A stretch of 64,000 nucleotides of DNA from DAISIL01 sp036822015 (GTDB lineage: Bacteria; Bacteroidota; Bacteroidia; Cytophagales; Bernardetiaceae), in contig DAISIL010000006.1 of the NCBI GenBank assembly GCA_036822015.1, positions 36,170 through 100,169 of the forward strand, read 5' to 3'. The notes under the pieces were generated by a model, which saw nothing but the letters and a program-made list of their open reading frames with translations, had not been told where the DNA came from and did no database searches. Below are positions 53,429 through 62,433 of this stretch, in pieces (the first letter of the stretch is position 1; each line of letters begins with the position of its first letter). The position numbers and the translations under genes were made by a program.

Positions 53429-53819
53429 GGATACTCACGGCTACCTGTGCGATACGAAAATCGGTGAGCGTAGCCGTTTTGCGGTTCAGGAATCGGACAA
53501 AGATACGCAAACCCTCATCGCTTGTACCCGTTCGTTCGGATTGGGGGGGTAAAAGTCGGCTGTGCTGTGCCTCCGCACTGCCACAAGTTGGACATTGACC
53601 GTCATAGTAACGCTCGTCTTCCCAATGTACCATAACAGCGTAGTCGTTTGTATTCACGATGCGCAGCAAGATCACCTCCTGATCGTTCGAGACCATGCGC
53701 TGTTGCGCAAACGTTACGCCTGCCTGCGACGGATGCAAAGGCAGCCACGCATCGGGGGTTTGGGCAAGCAGTGCCGGAAAAAAACCTAAGCAAACACACA
53801 AAAATAGCAGTCGGGTCAT
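53421..53819 (-). CDS. Small exported protein with a CPTC motif
   Basis: 132 residues from the ATG at 53819. A signal peptide (LLFLCVCLGFFPALLAQ) precedes a beta-rich domain (EVILLRIVNTNDYAVMVHW) with CPTCGS (a possible disulfide or metal site) and a positively charged C-terminus. No family recognised. It heads the glycosyltransferase pair, overlapping it by 8 nt, which suggests a role in the same surface pathway, but this is inference. Confidence 0.65.
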   Translation of the reverse strand: MTRLLFLCVCLGFFPALLAQTPDAWLPLHPSQAGVTFAQQRMVSNDQEVILLRIVNTNDYAVMVHWEDERYYDGQCPTCGSAEAQHSRLLPPQSERTGTSDEGLRIFVRFLNRKTATLTDFRIAQVAVSIHD

Positions 53820-53977
53820 GGATAAAGTAAATTTCAGTAATTGACAACGAAAAATAGACAAAAACAAGCTAGCTCACCAAAGTAACGCACAAATTACCTG
53901 CTTCTTGATCCGAAGAAAAAAAATTAGCCCAACAGAATCATTCTGCCAGCTGTTACCTTAACAAATCAACACAAACT

Positions 53978-54682
53978 ATGCTAGAAGGAAAAAATATACT
54001 CATCGTCGGTGCTAGCTCGGGTATTGGTTATGCCTTAGCCCAACGCGCATCTGCCGCTGGAGCCAATCTTTACACGGCCTGCCGCAACACACCGTCCGGC
54101 ATCAACAGTACACACATCGCCCTGGATGTCAGTAATTTGAGCAATGAACTAGATGCGCTTCCCGACGTTTTGCACGGCATTGCATACTGCCCGGGTAGCA
54201 TTACGCTCAAGCCATTTAAGGCACTCAAAGTGGATGATTTTTTGTCTGATTTTCAGATCAATGTCCTTGGGGCTGTATCCGTGTTGCAGCAGTGTTATGG
54301 TCGGCTACGCAAGGCAAAGGGTGCGTCGGTGGTGCTTTTTAGTACGGTGGCTGTTCAGACGGGCATGAACTTCCATGCGAGCATCGCCGTAGCTAAGGGC
54401 GGCATTGAAGCACTGGGGCGTACGCTGGCCGCCGAGTTTGCGGGGGCGGGGATACGGGTCAATGTGCTGGCTCCCTCCCTGACCGATACGCCTTTAGCCG
54501 AAAAATTGCTGGCTTCGGACGAAAAACGTGCCGCTTCGGCCAAACGCCATCCGCTTGGGCGCGTGGGACAGCCCCGCGACTTGGCGGCTATGGCGGCTTT
54601 TTTGTTTTCGGATGATGCTTCCTGGATGACCGGACAGGTCATTGGTATAGATGGCGGTATGGCAGCTACGCGGTCGCTTTGA
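53978..54682 (+). CDS. SDR-family oxidoreductase lacking the catalytic tyrosine
   Basis: 234 residues. The NAD(P) motif VGASSGIGYALAQ and the ending GRVGQPRDLAAMAAFLFSD, GQVIGIDGG are classical SDR features. The Ser region is FSTVAVQTG, but at the usual YxxxK site the sequence is HASIAVAKGG, so Ile stands where the catalytic Tyr should be while Lys is kept. A subgroup of SDRs with this change is found in Bacteroidota. It may have altered catalysis or bind rather than reduce. It stands alone between two minus-strand operons. Confidence 0.88.
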   Translation: MLEGKNILIVGASSGIGYALAQRASAAGANLYTACRNTPSGINSTHIALDVSNLSNELDALPDVLHGIAYCPGSITLKPFKALKVDDFLSDFQINVLGAVSVLQQCYGRLRKAKGASVVLFSTVAVQTGMNFHASIAVAKGGIEALGRTLAAEFAGAGIRVNVLAPSLTDTPLAEKLLASDEKRAASAKRHPLGRVGQPRDLAAMAAFLFSDDASWMTGQVIGIDGGMAATRSL

Positions 54683-54703
54683 TGGAAATATCCCGTTGGA
54701 TAG

Positions 54704-57700
54704 CTAGTTAATGATTTCTAAACTCGCGGACTCTGTATCAATAAGCCAAAGTCTTAGTGCAGACTGTCCCATCTTGTCTAGGGCTTTGGCGCACTTGCGG
54801 AGGTAACTTTTTTGCTGATGCAGGTAACTCGGGCCGTGGTGAAATTGCATCACAATCAAGGTGCCATCTTTTTTGCGGACGAGGCGGTCAGGTCTTAGTG
54901 GTGTTACTTCACCGGTCATAATCTCACGCCCAATTTCCATATTGATCTCGGGATTGGGACGAAAAAATGCTTGCAAGGCAGGCATGGCTACGATGCGCTG
55001 GAGCTGCTCGCGGAGTTGTTCCTGATCCTGGTGTGCAATGAAGCCCTCACTGACCATTCGCTGTACCACCCCAGGAATATCGTCGGCATAGCGCACCCGT
55101 TCAAGGGCAAAGGGAACAATACGCTGATCTTTTTGGGCGGCATAAAAATCCTCGATGCTTAGGTTTGAGTCGGCATAGCGGAGGTTGTTGCGGCGCATCT
55201 GGATTTTGTGGCGGGATTCTCCCCCAAAAAAAGCCTGCATCTCCTGAACAGCAAAGCCTTGATTATCTGTCTCTTTGGCGGCTTCTTTTTCGTCAAAATC
55301 CTCGTAGAGGGCATAGACATCCTTCAGTTCGGTGGGTTGTTCGGGATAGATGCGCGTCAAGAAAAAAGCCAATAGATCGGCCGTATTCTTGATCTGATCG
55401 AGGCTTTGGGGTATTTTAGGTTTGCCCGTCTTCCTGTCCTTTTGCGGGGTTTTGGAGAGGATGTAGAGCTTGTGGGTCGGGCGTGTAGTCGCGACGTAGA
55501 GCATATTGAGACCATCCAAAAACGTAGCCTGCTGCTCGGCGTGGTAATAAGGCGCAAAACCCGTCGCGGCAGTATCCTTGCTACACGGCAAGATGGCCAG
55601 GGGCAGATGCGGGATGCGTTCACTCTGCCACGACACCCACAGTTTTTGATCCCCTCTGGCTTTGAGCGACCAATCCGCATAGGCCAAAATAACCACGGGG
55701 AACTCCAGCCCTTTGGAGCGATGAATGGTCATGATGCGGATAGCCTCCCCGCCTTCAGGCGAACGAACGGCCAGTTTGCTTTTTTTACGTTCCCAATATG
55801 CCAGAAAATCCAATACATTATCACTGTTGTTTTTTGAAAACTGCAACAGCACATCGAGCAGCTTTTGCAGATAAATTTGCTCATCAGGATTTTGGTACAA
55901 ACGAAAGCTACGGATCAACTCCTCACCGATCTCGTAGAGGGTCAGGTATTGTAAGCTAAACAACTGGAGCTTTACGCCGAAGTGTTCGTAAAGAAAACCG
56001 ACAAAAGCCTTGATACTGGCTTGGTTGCAGCGTTCGGCTACCACAAACGGGCTAAGTGCCGCTTCCGTTTGTAGGTGTTCTTCCAGGAAGCGAACAATCT
56101 CAAACTTTGTTACGGGGCTGTGGGGACGCTGGATCAGTTGCATGAAGTGAATTACAAAACGCACCGAAGGAGAACTGTCCAGAAGCAGTGATTCATTAGA
56201 CAAAATGGGCGTTCCCGTTTCAATAAATGCCTCTCCGAGTGAGGCCGCATGGCGGTTGGCACGTACCAAAATGGCAATGTCATTGAGGCGATAGCCCTTA
56301 GCTTGTAAATCCTTAACCAGTCCTTGAATTTCTTGAAAGGTATCGTTCTCAAAGGTCTCTTTGGGGGAGGACAAAAAGCGTACCTCCACGTGTCCACCGG
56401 TTTTTTTGTTCGTCTGTTGTTCTATTTCTTGATAGTAATGCTTGACATCAGGAAAAGTCTCCGATAGAACATCGCGTAGCCCACCAAAAAACTGGTTATT
56501 AAACTGGATGATATGTTGCCGACTTCGGAAGTTGGTGCCGAGTACCTGCGGATGGGCTTGCAGCTTAAAAGTGTCGATATGCTCGGCGATGGGTGTGCCG
56601 GGTGTAGCCGTGGGTACGTCGGGTAGGTGTACGATGAGTTCGGACTTACCACCGCGCCAACGGTAAATGGCCTGCTTGGCATCACCTACGATCATATTCA
56701 TCATCCCGAAGCCTAAACCATTGGCTACCAAAGGAATAAGATTATGCCATTGGAGTTGGGAGGTATCCTGAAACTCGTCGATGAGGATGTGATAAAAGCG
56801 TTCGCCGATGCGCTCATACAGATAGGGTACGGGTTCTTTTTCGACGATGCGGTTGATGTTTTTGTTGAAATCACTAAAAAAGACCTGCCCTTTTTCACGC
56901 TTGATGCGCTCAACAACTTCGTGGAGCCATTTGAGGGTCAAGAGCTGAAACACATCTCGTTTCATGTGTGTAGCAGCCCAGTAGTCGTCGCGGATAGCTG
57001 CCTTGATACCTTCTATTTCTTGAAAGGCTTGTAAGAGGTTGGCTTTAAGCGTATCGGGAATTTGCTTGGATTTTTTGCCCCAGTTACCATCCACGACGGT
57101 AGCCCGGATGTAGGTTTTTTCTTGGCTGTCTTCGAGGATATGCTTGGCTTCGGGCTGGCTGTGCTGCGTAAAATAACCGTAAATGCCTTTGTCTTTGTAG
57201 TAAAACATATCCGATGTACAGCCCGCTTGATGGATGGCTATCAAGGCTTTATTGGCAATTTCGCGTATGCGTTGATGGGTCTTTGCGACGAGTTCTTTGA
57301 GTTGCTTCTGGGCATCGAGGAGTTGGGTATCGGTAAGGGCTTGCACTTGAGCCAGGAGTTCCTGCTTGCTTTCGTCGAGAAGGTATCCTGCAAAATTTGA
57401 AATGTGTCGATCTATGTTCCAATCTTTTTCTTCCTTGCGTTGAAACCGGGCAAACTCCTGCACGATATGGCTAAGTTCTGGATCGCCCTTGGGCCCGATA
57501 CGCTGAAAAAGTTGCCCTACGGCCGTATCCACGAGTTCATCTGTATCCTGTTCGATGGCAAAATTATAGGGCAGGTCGAGGTCTTTGCCGAAGGCTCGAA
57601 CAATGCGCTGGTTGAAAGCATCAATGGTACTGACGGCAAAGTCGGAATAGTTGTGCAGGATGGTTTTGTGGATCAGGGCTGCACGTTCTTTGAGCAGGGC

Positions 57701-57985
57701 GCGGCGTTGGGTATCGGTATCTTGGGTGGGCGTTTCTTCGAGAATTTTTTGTATCAAGATTTGATTATCGGGATTTTCTTTTTGAAAGTCAAGGAGGGCA
57801 TCCAGGATGCGTACTTTCATCTCTCGGGCAGCATCTCGGGTGAAGGTGATGGCCAGGATATGCCGGTAGTAGTCTGGCGAAAAAACGGGTGGAAACAGCA
57901 CCAGCTTGAGGTATTCCTTCGTCAGTGTAAAGGTTTTTCCGGATCCGGCAGAGGAGCGATAAATGTTAAATTTTTGCTGATTCAT
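54704..57985 (-). CDS. UvrD/RecB-type superfamily 1 helicase with degenerate nuclease domain
   Basis: 1093 residues from the ATG at 57985. Walker A is IYRSSAGSGKT, motif Ia ITFTRDAAREMK, motif II LIDEFQDTSQLQW, motif III VGDAKQAIYRWRGG, motif V RIMTIHRSKGLEFPVV, and motif VI NMLYVATTRPTH. A C-terminal PD-(D/E)XK domain is recognisable (RPDRLVRKKDGTLIVMQFHH) but the usual DYK of the active site is replaced by MQFHH, so the nuclease is probably inactive. AddA/RecB-like enzymes process double-strand breaks; no addB partner is in the window. It overlaps the antiporter by 20 nt. Confidence 0.92.
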   Translation of the reverse strand: MNQQKFNIYRSSAGSGKTFTLTKEYLKLVLFPPVFSPDYYRHILAITFTRDAAREMKVRILDALLDFQKENPDNQILIQKILEETPTQDTDTQRRALLKERAALIHKTILHNYSDFAVSTIDAFNQRIVRAFGKDLDLPYNFAIEQDTDELVDTAVGQLFQRIGPKGDPELSHIVQEFARFQRKEEKDWNIDRHISNFAGYLLDESKQELLAQVQALTDTQLLDAQKQLKELVAKTHQRIREIANKALIAIHQAGCTSDMFYYKDKGIYGYFTQHSQPEAKHILEDSQEKTYIRATVVDGNWGKKSKQIPDTLKANLLQAFQEIEGIKAAIRDDYWAATHMKRDVFQLLTLKWLHEVVERIKREKGQVFFSDFNKNINRIVEKEPVPYLYERIGERFYHILIDEFQDTSQLQWHNLIPLVANGLGFGMMNMIVGDAKQAIYRWRGGKSELIVHLPDVPTATPGTPIAEHIDTFKLQAHPQVLGTNFRSRQHIIQFNNQFFGGLRDVLSETFPDVKHYYQEIEQQTNKKTGGHVEVRFLSSPKETFENDTFQEIQGLVKDLQAKGYRLNDIAILVRANRHAASLGEAFIETGTPILSNESLLLDSSPSVRFVIHFMQLIQRPHSPVTKFEIVRFLEEHLQTEAALSPFVVAERCNQASIKAFVGFLYEHFGVKLQLFSLQYLTLYEIGEELIRSFRLYQNPDEQIYLQKLLDVLLQFSKNNSDNVLDFLAYWERKKSKLAVRSPEGGEAIRIMTIHRSKGLEFPVVILAYADWSLKARGDQKLWVSWQSERIPHLPLAILPCSKDTAATGFAPYYHAEQQATFLDGLNMLYVATTRPTHKLYILSKTPQKDRKTGKPKIPQSLDQIKNTADLLAFFLTRIYPEQPTELKDVYALYEDFDEKEAAKETDNQGFAVQEMQAFFGGESRHKIQMRRNNLRYADSNLSIEDFYAAQKDQRIVPFALERVRYADDIPGVVQRMVSEGFIAHQDQEQLREQLQRIVAMPALQAFFRPNPEINMEIGREIMTGEVTPLRPDRLVRKKDGTLIVMQFHHGPSYLHQQKSYLRKCAKALDKMGQSALRLWLIDTESASLEIIN

Positions 57986-59831
57986 CAGTTTTTGCTTTTC
58001 CTTGAATATACACCAATGCACAATTTTTACCAAACTCTTCGGTGAGGTTATTGAGTGTCAAGGGGACAAATCGTTTTTTGTCTTTTTGGTGAATAAACAA
58101 GGGATACTGCTCTGGCGTGAGGCCTTTAAGGAATTGCTCGGCTTCCTGGCGCGTAGCTAGGTCTTTGGTTTCGATCTGGGGATTGCTTTCTAGCAGACGG
58201 GTAAGCCCTGCAAAATCAATCTTGCCTTGCAAAAGAAAATTTTGTGGCATATCATCGCGGTCTTTCAGTTGCATTTCCTGCTCGGAGATGAGCCTAAAGA
58301 CGCGGTTATCGCCAGTTTCTTTTTTGAAAATTTTCTCGGCCAGGGTGTTGATCTCTGTGTTTTGTGTCATGCCATAAAACTGCCCATAGCGCGTAAAATC
58401 AACCCGCTCTTGCAAGGATTCATCCAGGGCATTGCCCCGAATGACGGTTAGTCCTTCGCTTAAGGCCGCTTGCGTATTGGTTTGGGACATGTCCAACATC
58501 ACTACCTCAACGCCTTGTCCTTGAAGCCATTTCGCCAAAAACCGAGCCGGATAGGCAGCACTCAAAAAGATCACACCGCTGGCTTCAGTACGCAAAACGC
58601 CCAGAAAACGCGCAATAGGCGTAGCTGTAAGGCTCTGCAAAACGACCGTCCCCAGGATAATCAAAAAGGTGAGTGGCAGCAGCATAGAGGCTTCAAAAAT
58701 CTCATCGAAAGAAAGGCGTATGCTTGTGTTTTGGGTCAGATCAAGCGCAAAAATAGAGGCGATGGCTGCCGTTACGATGCCACGCGGAGAAATCCAGGAG
58801 ATGAACAATTTCTCACGCAAGCTAAGGGGAGAACGATACGTGCTGGCAAAGACCACCAGAGGGCGAAGGATAAAGACCACGACGGCAAACAAAATCAGAC
58901 TACGCGGAATGCCCCAGATGGTATGCTCAAAGATGATCCGAATATCGCTCATTTCGATACGTGAAGAAAGTAATACGAAAAGAAAAGAAATCAATACGAT
59001 GACAATTTCTTGATAAAAATCTTCTAGTTCTTGTAAGTGAGGCGTTTTGATGTTGTTCAGGATGATACCCATGAGCGTTACGGCGAGCAGTCCGGACTCG
59101 ATGTGCAACAGATCGGAAAGGACAAAGGAAAAAATGACAATGGCCAGAATGACCACGTTGCGGAGGTAAGGCGGGATAAGGTTCTTTTTGAGGAGGTAGT
59201 GCGTCAGGAAGGCCATCCCTACGCCTACGCCCGTCCCTGAAAGCACGGTGAGGGCAAAGTCTTTCATCACGATCAAGAAATCATTCCCCGACTGCCCCGA
59301 GACAATGAACTCGTAAGTGAGGATGGCGATCAGTGCGCCCACGGGGTCGATGAGGATGCCCTCCCACTTGAGGACGGTGTTGATGTTGGCGTTGGGCTTG
59401 ACGTTGCGGAGAATGGGGCCAATCACGGTGGGACCCGTAACGATAATCAGAGAGGCAAACAAGAACGACATCCTGGGACCGAAGTCCATGATCCACATCG
59501 TGAAGAAGCCCCCGAGGAGCATCGTAATTACGGCACCAAAGAAGAGCAAGTTACGCACTACCGTTCCGTGTTTTCGGATTTCTTTCAGATGTAGGGTAAG
59601 CCCACCTTCAAAAAGGATCAATCCCACCGATAGCGAAACAACATCGAAGAGCAACTTGCCCTCAAAGATGTGATCGCCATTGACAAACTTAGGCCCACCT
59701 GTGAGGAGCGTCGAAAACGGCCCCACCAGCAGCCCAACAATGATGAGCGGTAAGATGGCCGGGACGCGAATGCGCCAGGCCAACCACTGGGCAAAAAAGC
59801 CCAAGACCAGCAAACCCGCTAGTTCAAGCAT
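57966..59831 (-). CDS. CPA1-type Na+/H+ antiporter with C-terminal TrkA-N-like domain
   Basis: 621 residues. Twelve or so membrane helices (about 1-415) with LFEGGLTLHLKEI, GPTVIGPILRN, ILIDPVGALIAI (the ion-binding Asp region) and WISPRGIVTAAIASIFAL, a signature of CPA1 exchangers. The C-terminal soluble part (about 425-620) has a nucleotide-binding-like segment (GVIFLSAAYPARFLAKWLQG, VMLDMSQTN) resembling TrkA-N, probably regulatory. It exchanges Na+ or K+ for protons. It overlaps lpxD by 8 nt and the helicase by 20 nt, in one operon. Confidence 0.9.
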   Translation of the reverse strand: MLELAGLLVLGFFAQWLAWRIRVPAILPLIIVGLLVGPFSTLLTGGPKFVNGDHIFEGKLLFDVVSLSVGLILFEGGLTLHLKEIRKHGTVVRNLLFFGAVITMLLGGFFTMWIMDFGPRMSFLFASLIIVTGPTVIGPILRNVKPNANINTVLKWEGILIDPVGALIAILTYEFIVSGQSGNDFLIVMKDFALTVLSGTGVGVGMAFLTHYLLKKNLIPPYLRNVVILAIVIFSFVLSDLLHIESGLLAVTLMGIILNNIKTPHLQELEDFYQEIVIVLISFLFVLLSSRIEMSDIRIIFEHTIWGIPRSLILFAVVVFILRPLVVFASTYRSPLSLREKLFISWISPRGIVTAAIASIFALDLTQNTSIRLSFDEIFEASMLLPLTFLIILGTVVLQSLTATPIARFLGVLRTEASGVIFLSAAYPARFLAKWLQGQGVEVVMLDMSQTNTQAALSEGLTVIRGNALDESLQERVDFTRYGQFYGMTQNTEINTLAEKIFKKETGDNRVFRLISEQEMQLKDRDDMPQNFLLQGKIDFAGLTRLLESNPQIETKDLATRQEAEQFLKGLTPEQYPLFIHQKDKKRFVPLTLNNLTEEFGKNCALVYIQGKAKTDESAKI

Positions 59832-60879
59832 GAGAATTTTTGTTGTTTTCGAGGTTTTCTAATTGTCGCTCCAACTGATCGAGCCTGCGCTTGATCTCCG
59901 GCAAACGTCGCGAAACGGCATAAATGCGGGCGGATTCTTTGTAAGGATAAGCAGGGCTACCCAGGAGCGTTTGGTTGCCTGCCGTAAAAGATTTGCTGAT
60001 TCCGGATTGTGCCCCGATGGTAGTTTTGTCGCCGATCTGGATATGTCCGACAATACCCACCTGCCCAGCAATCACGCACTGCGCACCAATCGTCGTCGAA
60101 CCCGAAACGCCCGTTTGGGCGGCGATGACTGTATGCGCACCAATGGTTACGTTGTGGGCAATCTGTACCAGGTTATCAATTTTGACTCCTTCGTGAAGGT
60201 GTGTCGTGCCGAGGGTAGCACAGTCGATGGTCGTGTTGGCACCTATGCTGACATAATCTTCCAGGATGACATTGCCCATTTGAGGAATAGTTTGGTAGGA
60301 GCCATCCGCCTGGGGCGCAAAGCCAAAGCCATCACTGCCAATGACAGCCCCAGAATGAACGACGCAATGCCGCCCGATCTGGGTATCAGCGTATATCTTA
60401 GCCCCCGAAAAGAGCGTTGTATGTGAGCCAATATGTACATTATCACCCACATAGACTTGTGGATAAATTTGCGCCCCATCAGCTATGCGGGCATTCTTTC
60501 CGATGTAAGCAAAAGCACCCACATAGACACCCTTACCTAACTGCGCACTCGGATCAATGAAACTCGGCTGCTCAATGCCCACCTTGGCAGTTTGCCGCAG
60601 ACGGTTGTACTCTTCCAGCAGTCGGGCAAAAGCCGCGTAGGGATCCGGCACCCGAATCAGTGTGGTTTCTAGGGCTTGCTGCGGCACAAAATCGCGATGC
60701 ACCAAAACAGCCGTGGCTGCGGTCTGATAAATAAACGGTTCGTATTTTTCGTTCGCCAAAAAGCTAAGGCTGCCCGGTGTGCCTTCTTGAATCTTGGACA
60801 TCGTATGAATACGTGCCTGCCGCGCTCCCTCAACCTCCCCACCGATGAGTTGGGCAATCTCTTCTACTGAAAATTCCAT
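59824..60879 (-). CDS. lpxD: UDP-3-O-acylglucosamine N-acyltransferase
   Basis: 351 residues. An N-terminal uridine-binding domain (MEFSVEEIAQLIGGEVEGA, GSLSFLANEKYEPFI) precedes a left-handed beta helix of hexapeptide repeats (about 100-320). The catalytic His is in QIAHNVTIG (about residue 240). The C-terminal helix (RRLPEIKRRLDQLERQL) trimerises it. It N-acylates UDP-3-O-acyl-GlcN in lipid A synthesis. First of the operon lpxD-antiporter-helicase. TAACTTTG (60899-60906, minus strand) is a likely -7 element, 19 nt upstream. Confidence 0.95.
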   Translation of the reverse strand: MEFSVEEIAQLIGGEVEGARQARIHTMSKIQEGTPGSLSFLANEKYEPFIYQTAATAVLVHRDFVPQQALETTLIRVPDPYAAFARLLEEYNRLRQTAKVGIEQPSFIDPSAQLGKGVYVGAFAYIGKNARIADGAQIYPQVYVGDNVHIGSHTTLFSGAKIYADTQIGRHCVVHSGAVIGSDGFGFAPQADGSYQTIPQMGNVILEDYVSIGANTTIDCATLGTTHLHEGVKIDNLVQIAHNVTIGAHTVIAAQTGVSGSTTIGAQCVIAGQVGIVGHIQIGDKTTIGAQSGISKSFTAGNQTLLGSPAYPYKESARIYAVSRRLPEIKRRLDQLERQLENLENNKNSHA

Positions 60880-60964
60880 CTGGTGCGTATTTTTTTGTCA
60901 AAGTTACAAAAGATATGCACAAAACATCTTGTACGAAGATGAATTGGTAGCCGATGGACCTCGC

Positions 60965-61091
60965 GGAAAAATGTTTGCCAAAGGCGGGATTGAATTGCAC
61001 TCTCCTTGCGCCCCACGCACAAAGTTTACAGAAAGTACAAAAGCCTAAATTACGCACATTAGCCCGCCTTTTCGCAAACATAATGTTAGGC
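60965..61091. repeat. attC-like imperfect palindrome, site A
   Basis: Arms ATGTTTGCCAAAGGCGGG (60971-60988) and CCCGCCTTTTCGCAAACAT (61063-61081) are inverted complements with one mismatch and one inserted base, separated by about 74 nt. The right end carries GTTAGGC (61085-61091), a perfect match to the attC core GTTRRRY (on the minus strand GCCTAAC, the R'' form), directly after the stop of the Rpn gene. The left end lacks a matching core. The inner loop shares AGAAAGtACAAAAG (61030-61043) with site B. Similar palindromes terminate cassettes in integrons and in the cassette arrays of Bacteroidota. Confidence 0.6.
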
Positions 61092-61097
61092 ACAGTT

Positions 61098-61934
61098 TTA
61101 CTCTCTTTCGTTACGCAGTGCTTCTATTTGTTCAACTGTTAAACCTGTGTATTTAGCAATTTTTTCACTTGGCTCGTTGTCTGACAACATAGTTTTCGCA
61201 ATATCAATTTTTTCTTGCGTCTTACCTTTTTTCTCTGCTTGGTCAAGTTTGGCTCTCTCGTCCTCCTCACGCATAAAAGCATACTCGTAAGCCTCCAATT
61301 CTTCGGGTGTCCAAGTGTGTTTGTTTGCCTCTTGATAAGCACTTTTCAGTCCTTCGTCATCTACATTTTCAGGAATGACATCAAGGTTTTTAGCATTTTT
61401 GATGAAATAAATCCACTTTTCTGTTAAAGTTTCCAACTCGTTTAATTCTTTGTTGAATTTGGGTAACTCTACAAAGTTAAACTCAACATCTTGTAACAAA
61501 TGTTCGTGGGTTTCTACATCAAGTATTCGGTGGCGACTAATGTATTTTGAGTTGATAGAAAAACTATAATCTAAAATGCCAATAAAAATCACAGGTTTTA
61601 ATTGTCTGTAAAAATCTCCTCGCTTAATCTGTTCGCTATACGATTTTGAAAAATAGAATAAAACTCTCTTGGCAAAACCGTCTAACTCGCCGACTTGCAT
61701 TTCTACGATATAATGTCTGCCGATTTGGTCTGTGGCTTTCACGTCAATAATGCTTACCTTTCCACCACGCAATTTAGGTAGTTGGTAAGGGTTCATTATT
61801 TTGACTTCTACGATTTTTTGTTTGCCTTTGAAAGACAACACTGCATTGAGAAAAGAAATTAGGGTTTCTTTTCGGTTGTCATTGCCAAAAATTTTGCGAA
61901 AGGCTATATCGTTTTTTACATCTGCAAATTCCAT
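61098..61934 (-). CDS. Rpn family recombination-promoting nuclease
   Basis: 278 residues of the PD-(D/E)XK Rpn/PDDEXK_2 transposase-like family: DVKNDIAFRKIFGNDNRKE at the N-terminus, SIIDVKATDQIGRHYIVEMQ (the D...E.Q catalytic-type pattern) and a C-terminal helical region with repeated charged heptads and TGLTVEQIEALRNE. Family members nick or cut DNA and promote recombination, and they are common in Bacteroidota; here it is probably a cassette-borne gene, flanked by attC-like site A downstream. Upstream on the same strand is a small membrane protein. It is not an insertion sequence: no terminal inverted repeats or DDE domain. Confidence 0.85.
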   Translation of the reverse strand: MEFADVKNDIAFRKIFGNDNRKETLISFLNAVLSFKGKQKIVEVKIMNPYQLPKLRGGKVSIIDVKATDQIGRHYIVEMQVGELDGFAKRVLFYFSKSYSEQIKRGDFYRQLKPVIFIGILDYSFSINSKYISRHRILDVETHEHLLQDVEFNFVELPKFNKELNELETLTEKWIYFIKNAKNLDVIPENVDDEGLKSAYQEANKHTWTPEELEAYEYAFMREEDERAKLDQAEKKGKTQEKIDIAKTMLSDNEPSEKIAKYTGLTVEQIEALRNERE

Positions 61935-61986
61935 TGTTTTCTTGGTTTTGTTCTTATTGCAAAGTTACGAAAAATCTAAATTGCAT

Positions 61987-62199
61987 CTACTTAAAAAATA
62001 GCAACCCTTTCTTAAAACATCTATAAGCCCAATAACCTACAATACAGTAAACAAATAATTTACCAATTATCTGTCCAACAGAGAAAGCAATTGAAGAAGT
62101 AAACCAAGTAGCAAGATTTTCTCGCAACAATGTCCCCAAAAGTACTAATGACAAAATAGTACCAAGTAATATAAAGAGAATTCCTTTAACTGTTTGCAT
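61987..62199 (-). CDS. Small two-helix membrane protein in the cassette-like region
   Basis: 70 residues from the ATG at 62199. Two hydrophobic helices (GILFILLGTILSLVLLGTLL, then GQIIGKLFVYCIVGYWAY) and a basic end KKGLLFFK. The frame extends upstream to 62301 but that part lies within the palindromic repeat, so the ATG at 62199 is preferred. It follows the core of site B within 24 nt, as a first cassette gene would. No known family. Confidence 0.6.
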   Translation of the reverse strand: MQTVKGILFILLGTILSLVLLGTLLRENLATWFTSSIAFSVGQIIGKLFVYCIVGYWAYRCFKKGLLFFK

Positions 62200-62222
62200 A
62201 AAGTTTATTTTTAAAATTGCTG

Positions 62223-62351
62223 GTAACGGAAAAGCATTTGTGCAGGGCGGGCTTGATAGTACTATTGCCCCACAAAGCACTAAACCAAATAGAAAGCACA
62301 AAAGTTCATTATTAGCACCTTAGCCCGCCTTGCACAAATGCAATGTTAGCG
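62223..62351. repeat. attC-like imperfect palindrome, site B
   Basis: Arms GCATTTGTGCAGGGCGGGCT (62234-62253) and AGCCCGCCTTGCACAAATGC (62322-62341) are inverted complements with one mismatch (19 of 20 pairs), separated by 68 nt. GTAAC (62223-62227) and GTTAG (62345-62349) bracket the arms. The loop shares AGAAAGcACAAAAG (62291-62304) and the ATTA-GCAC-TTAGCCCGCC stretch with site A. Distance between matching points in A and B is about 1.26 kb and encloses the small membrane protein and the Rpn gene. Confidence 0.6.
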
Positions 62352-62379
62352 GTAGTAACTACTTTCTCAGTTGTTTTTT

Positions 62380-62402
62380 ATACTCCAAATACTTCGCCTT
62401 AT
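62380..62402. repeat. 23-nt direct repeat, left copy
   Basis: Twenty-three bases identical to 63504-63526. Here they lie between attC-like site B and the flavoprotein stop. On the minus strand they encode KAKYLEY followed by KKQLRK and a stop at 62359, the same C-terminal peptide start as the permease gene, so this looks like a duplicated gene end. Confidence 0.8.
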
Positions 62403-62433
62403 TAGATATGTTAGAGCAATGGCTCAAATGCAC

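Noticed and set aside
61098..61934. Rpn gene as an insertion sequence
   Set aside because: No terminal inverted repeats of an IS, no target duplication and no DDE or HUH transposase; the flanking palindromes differ from IS ends and are better compared with attC sites.
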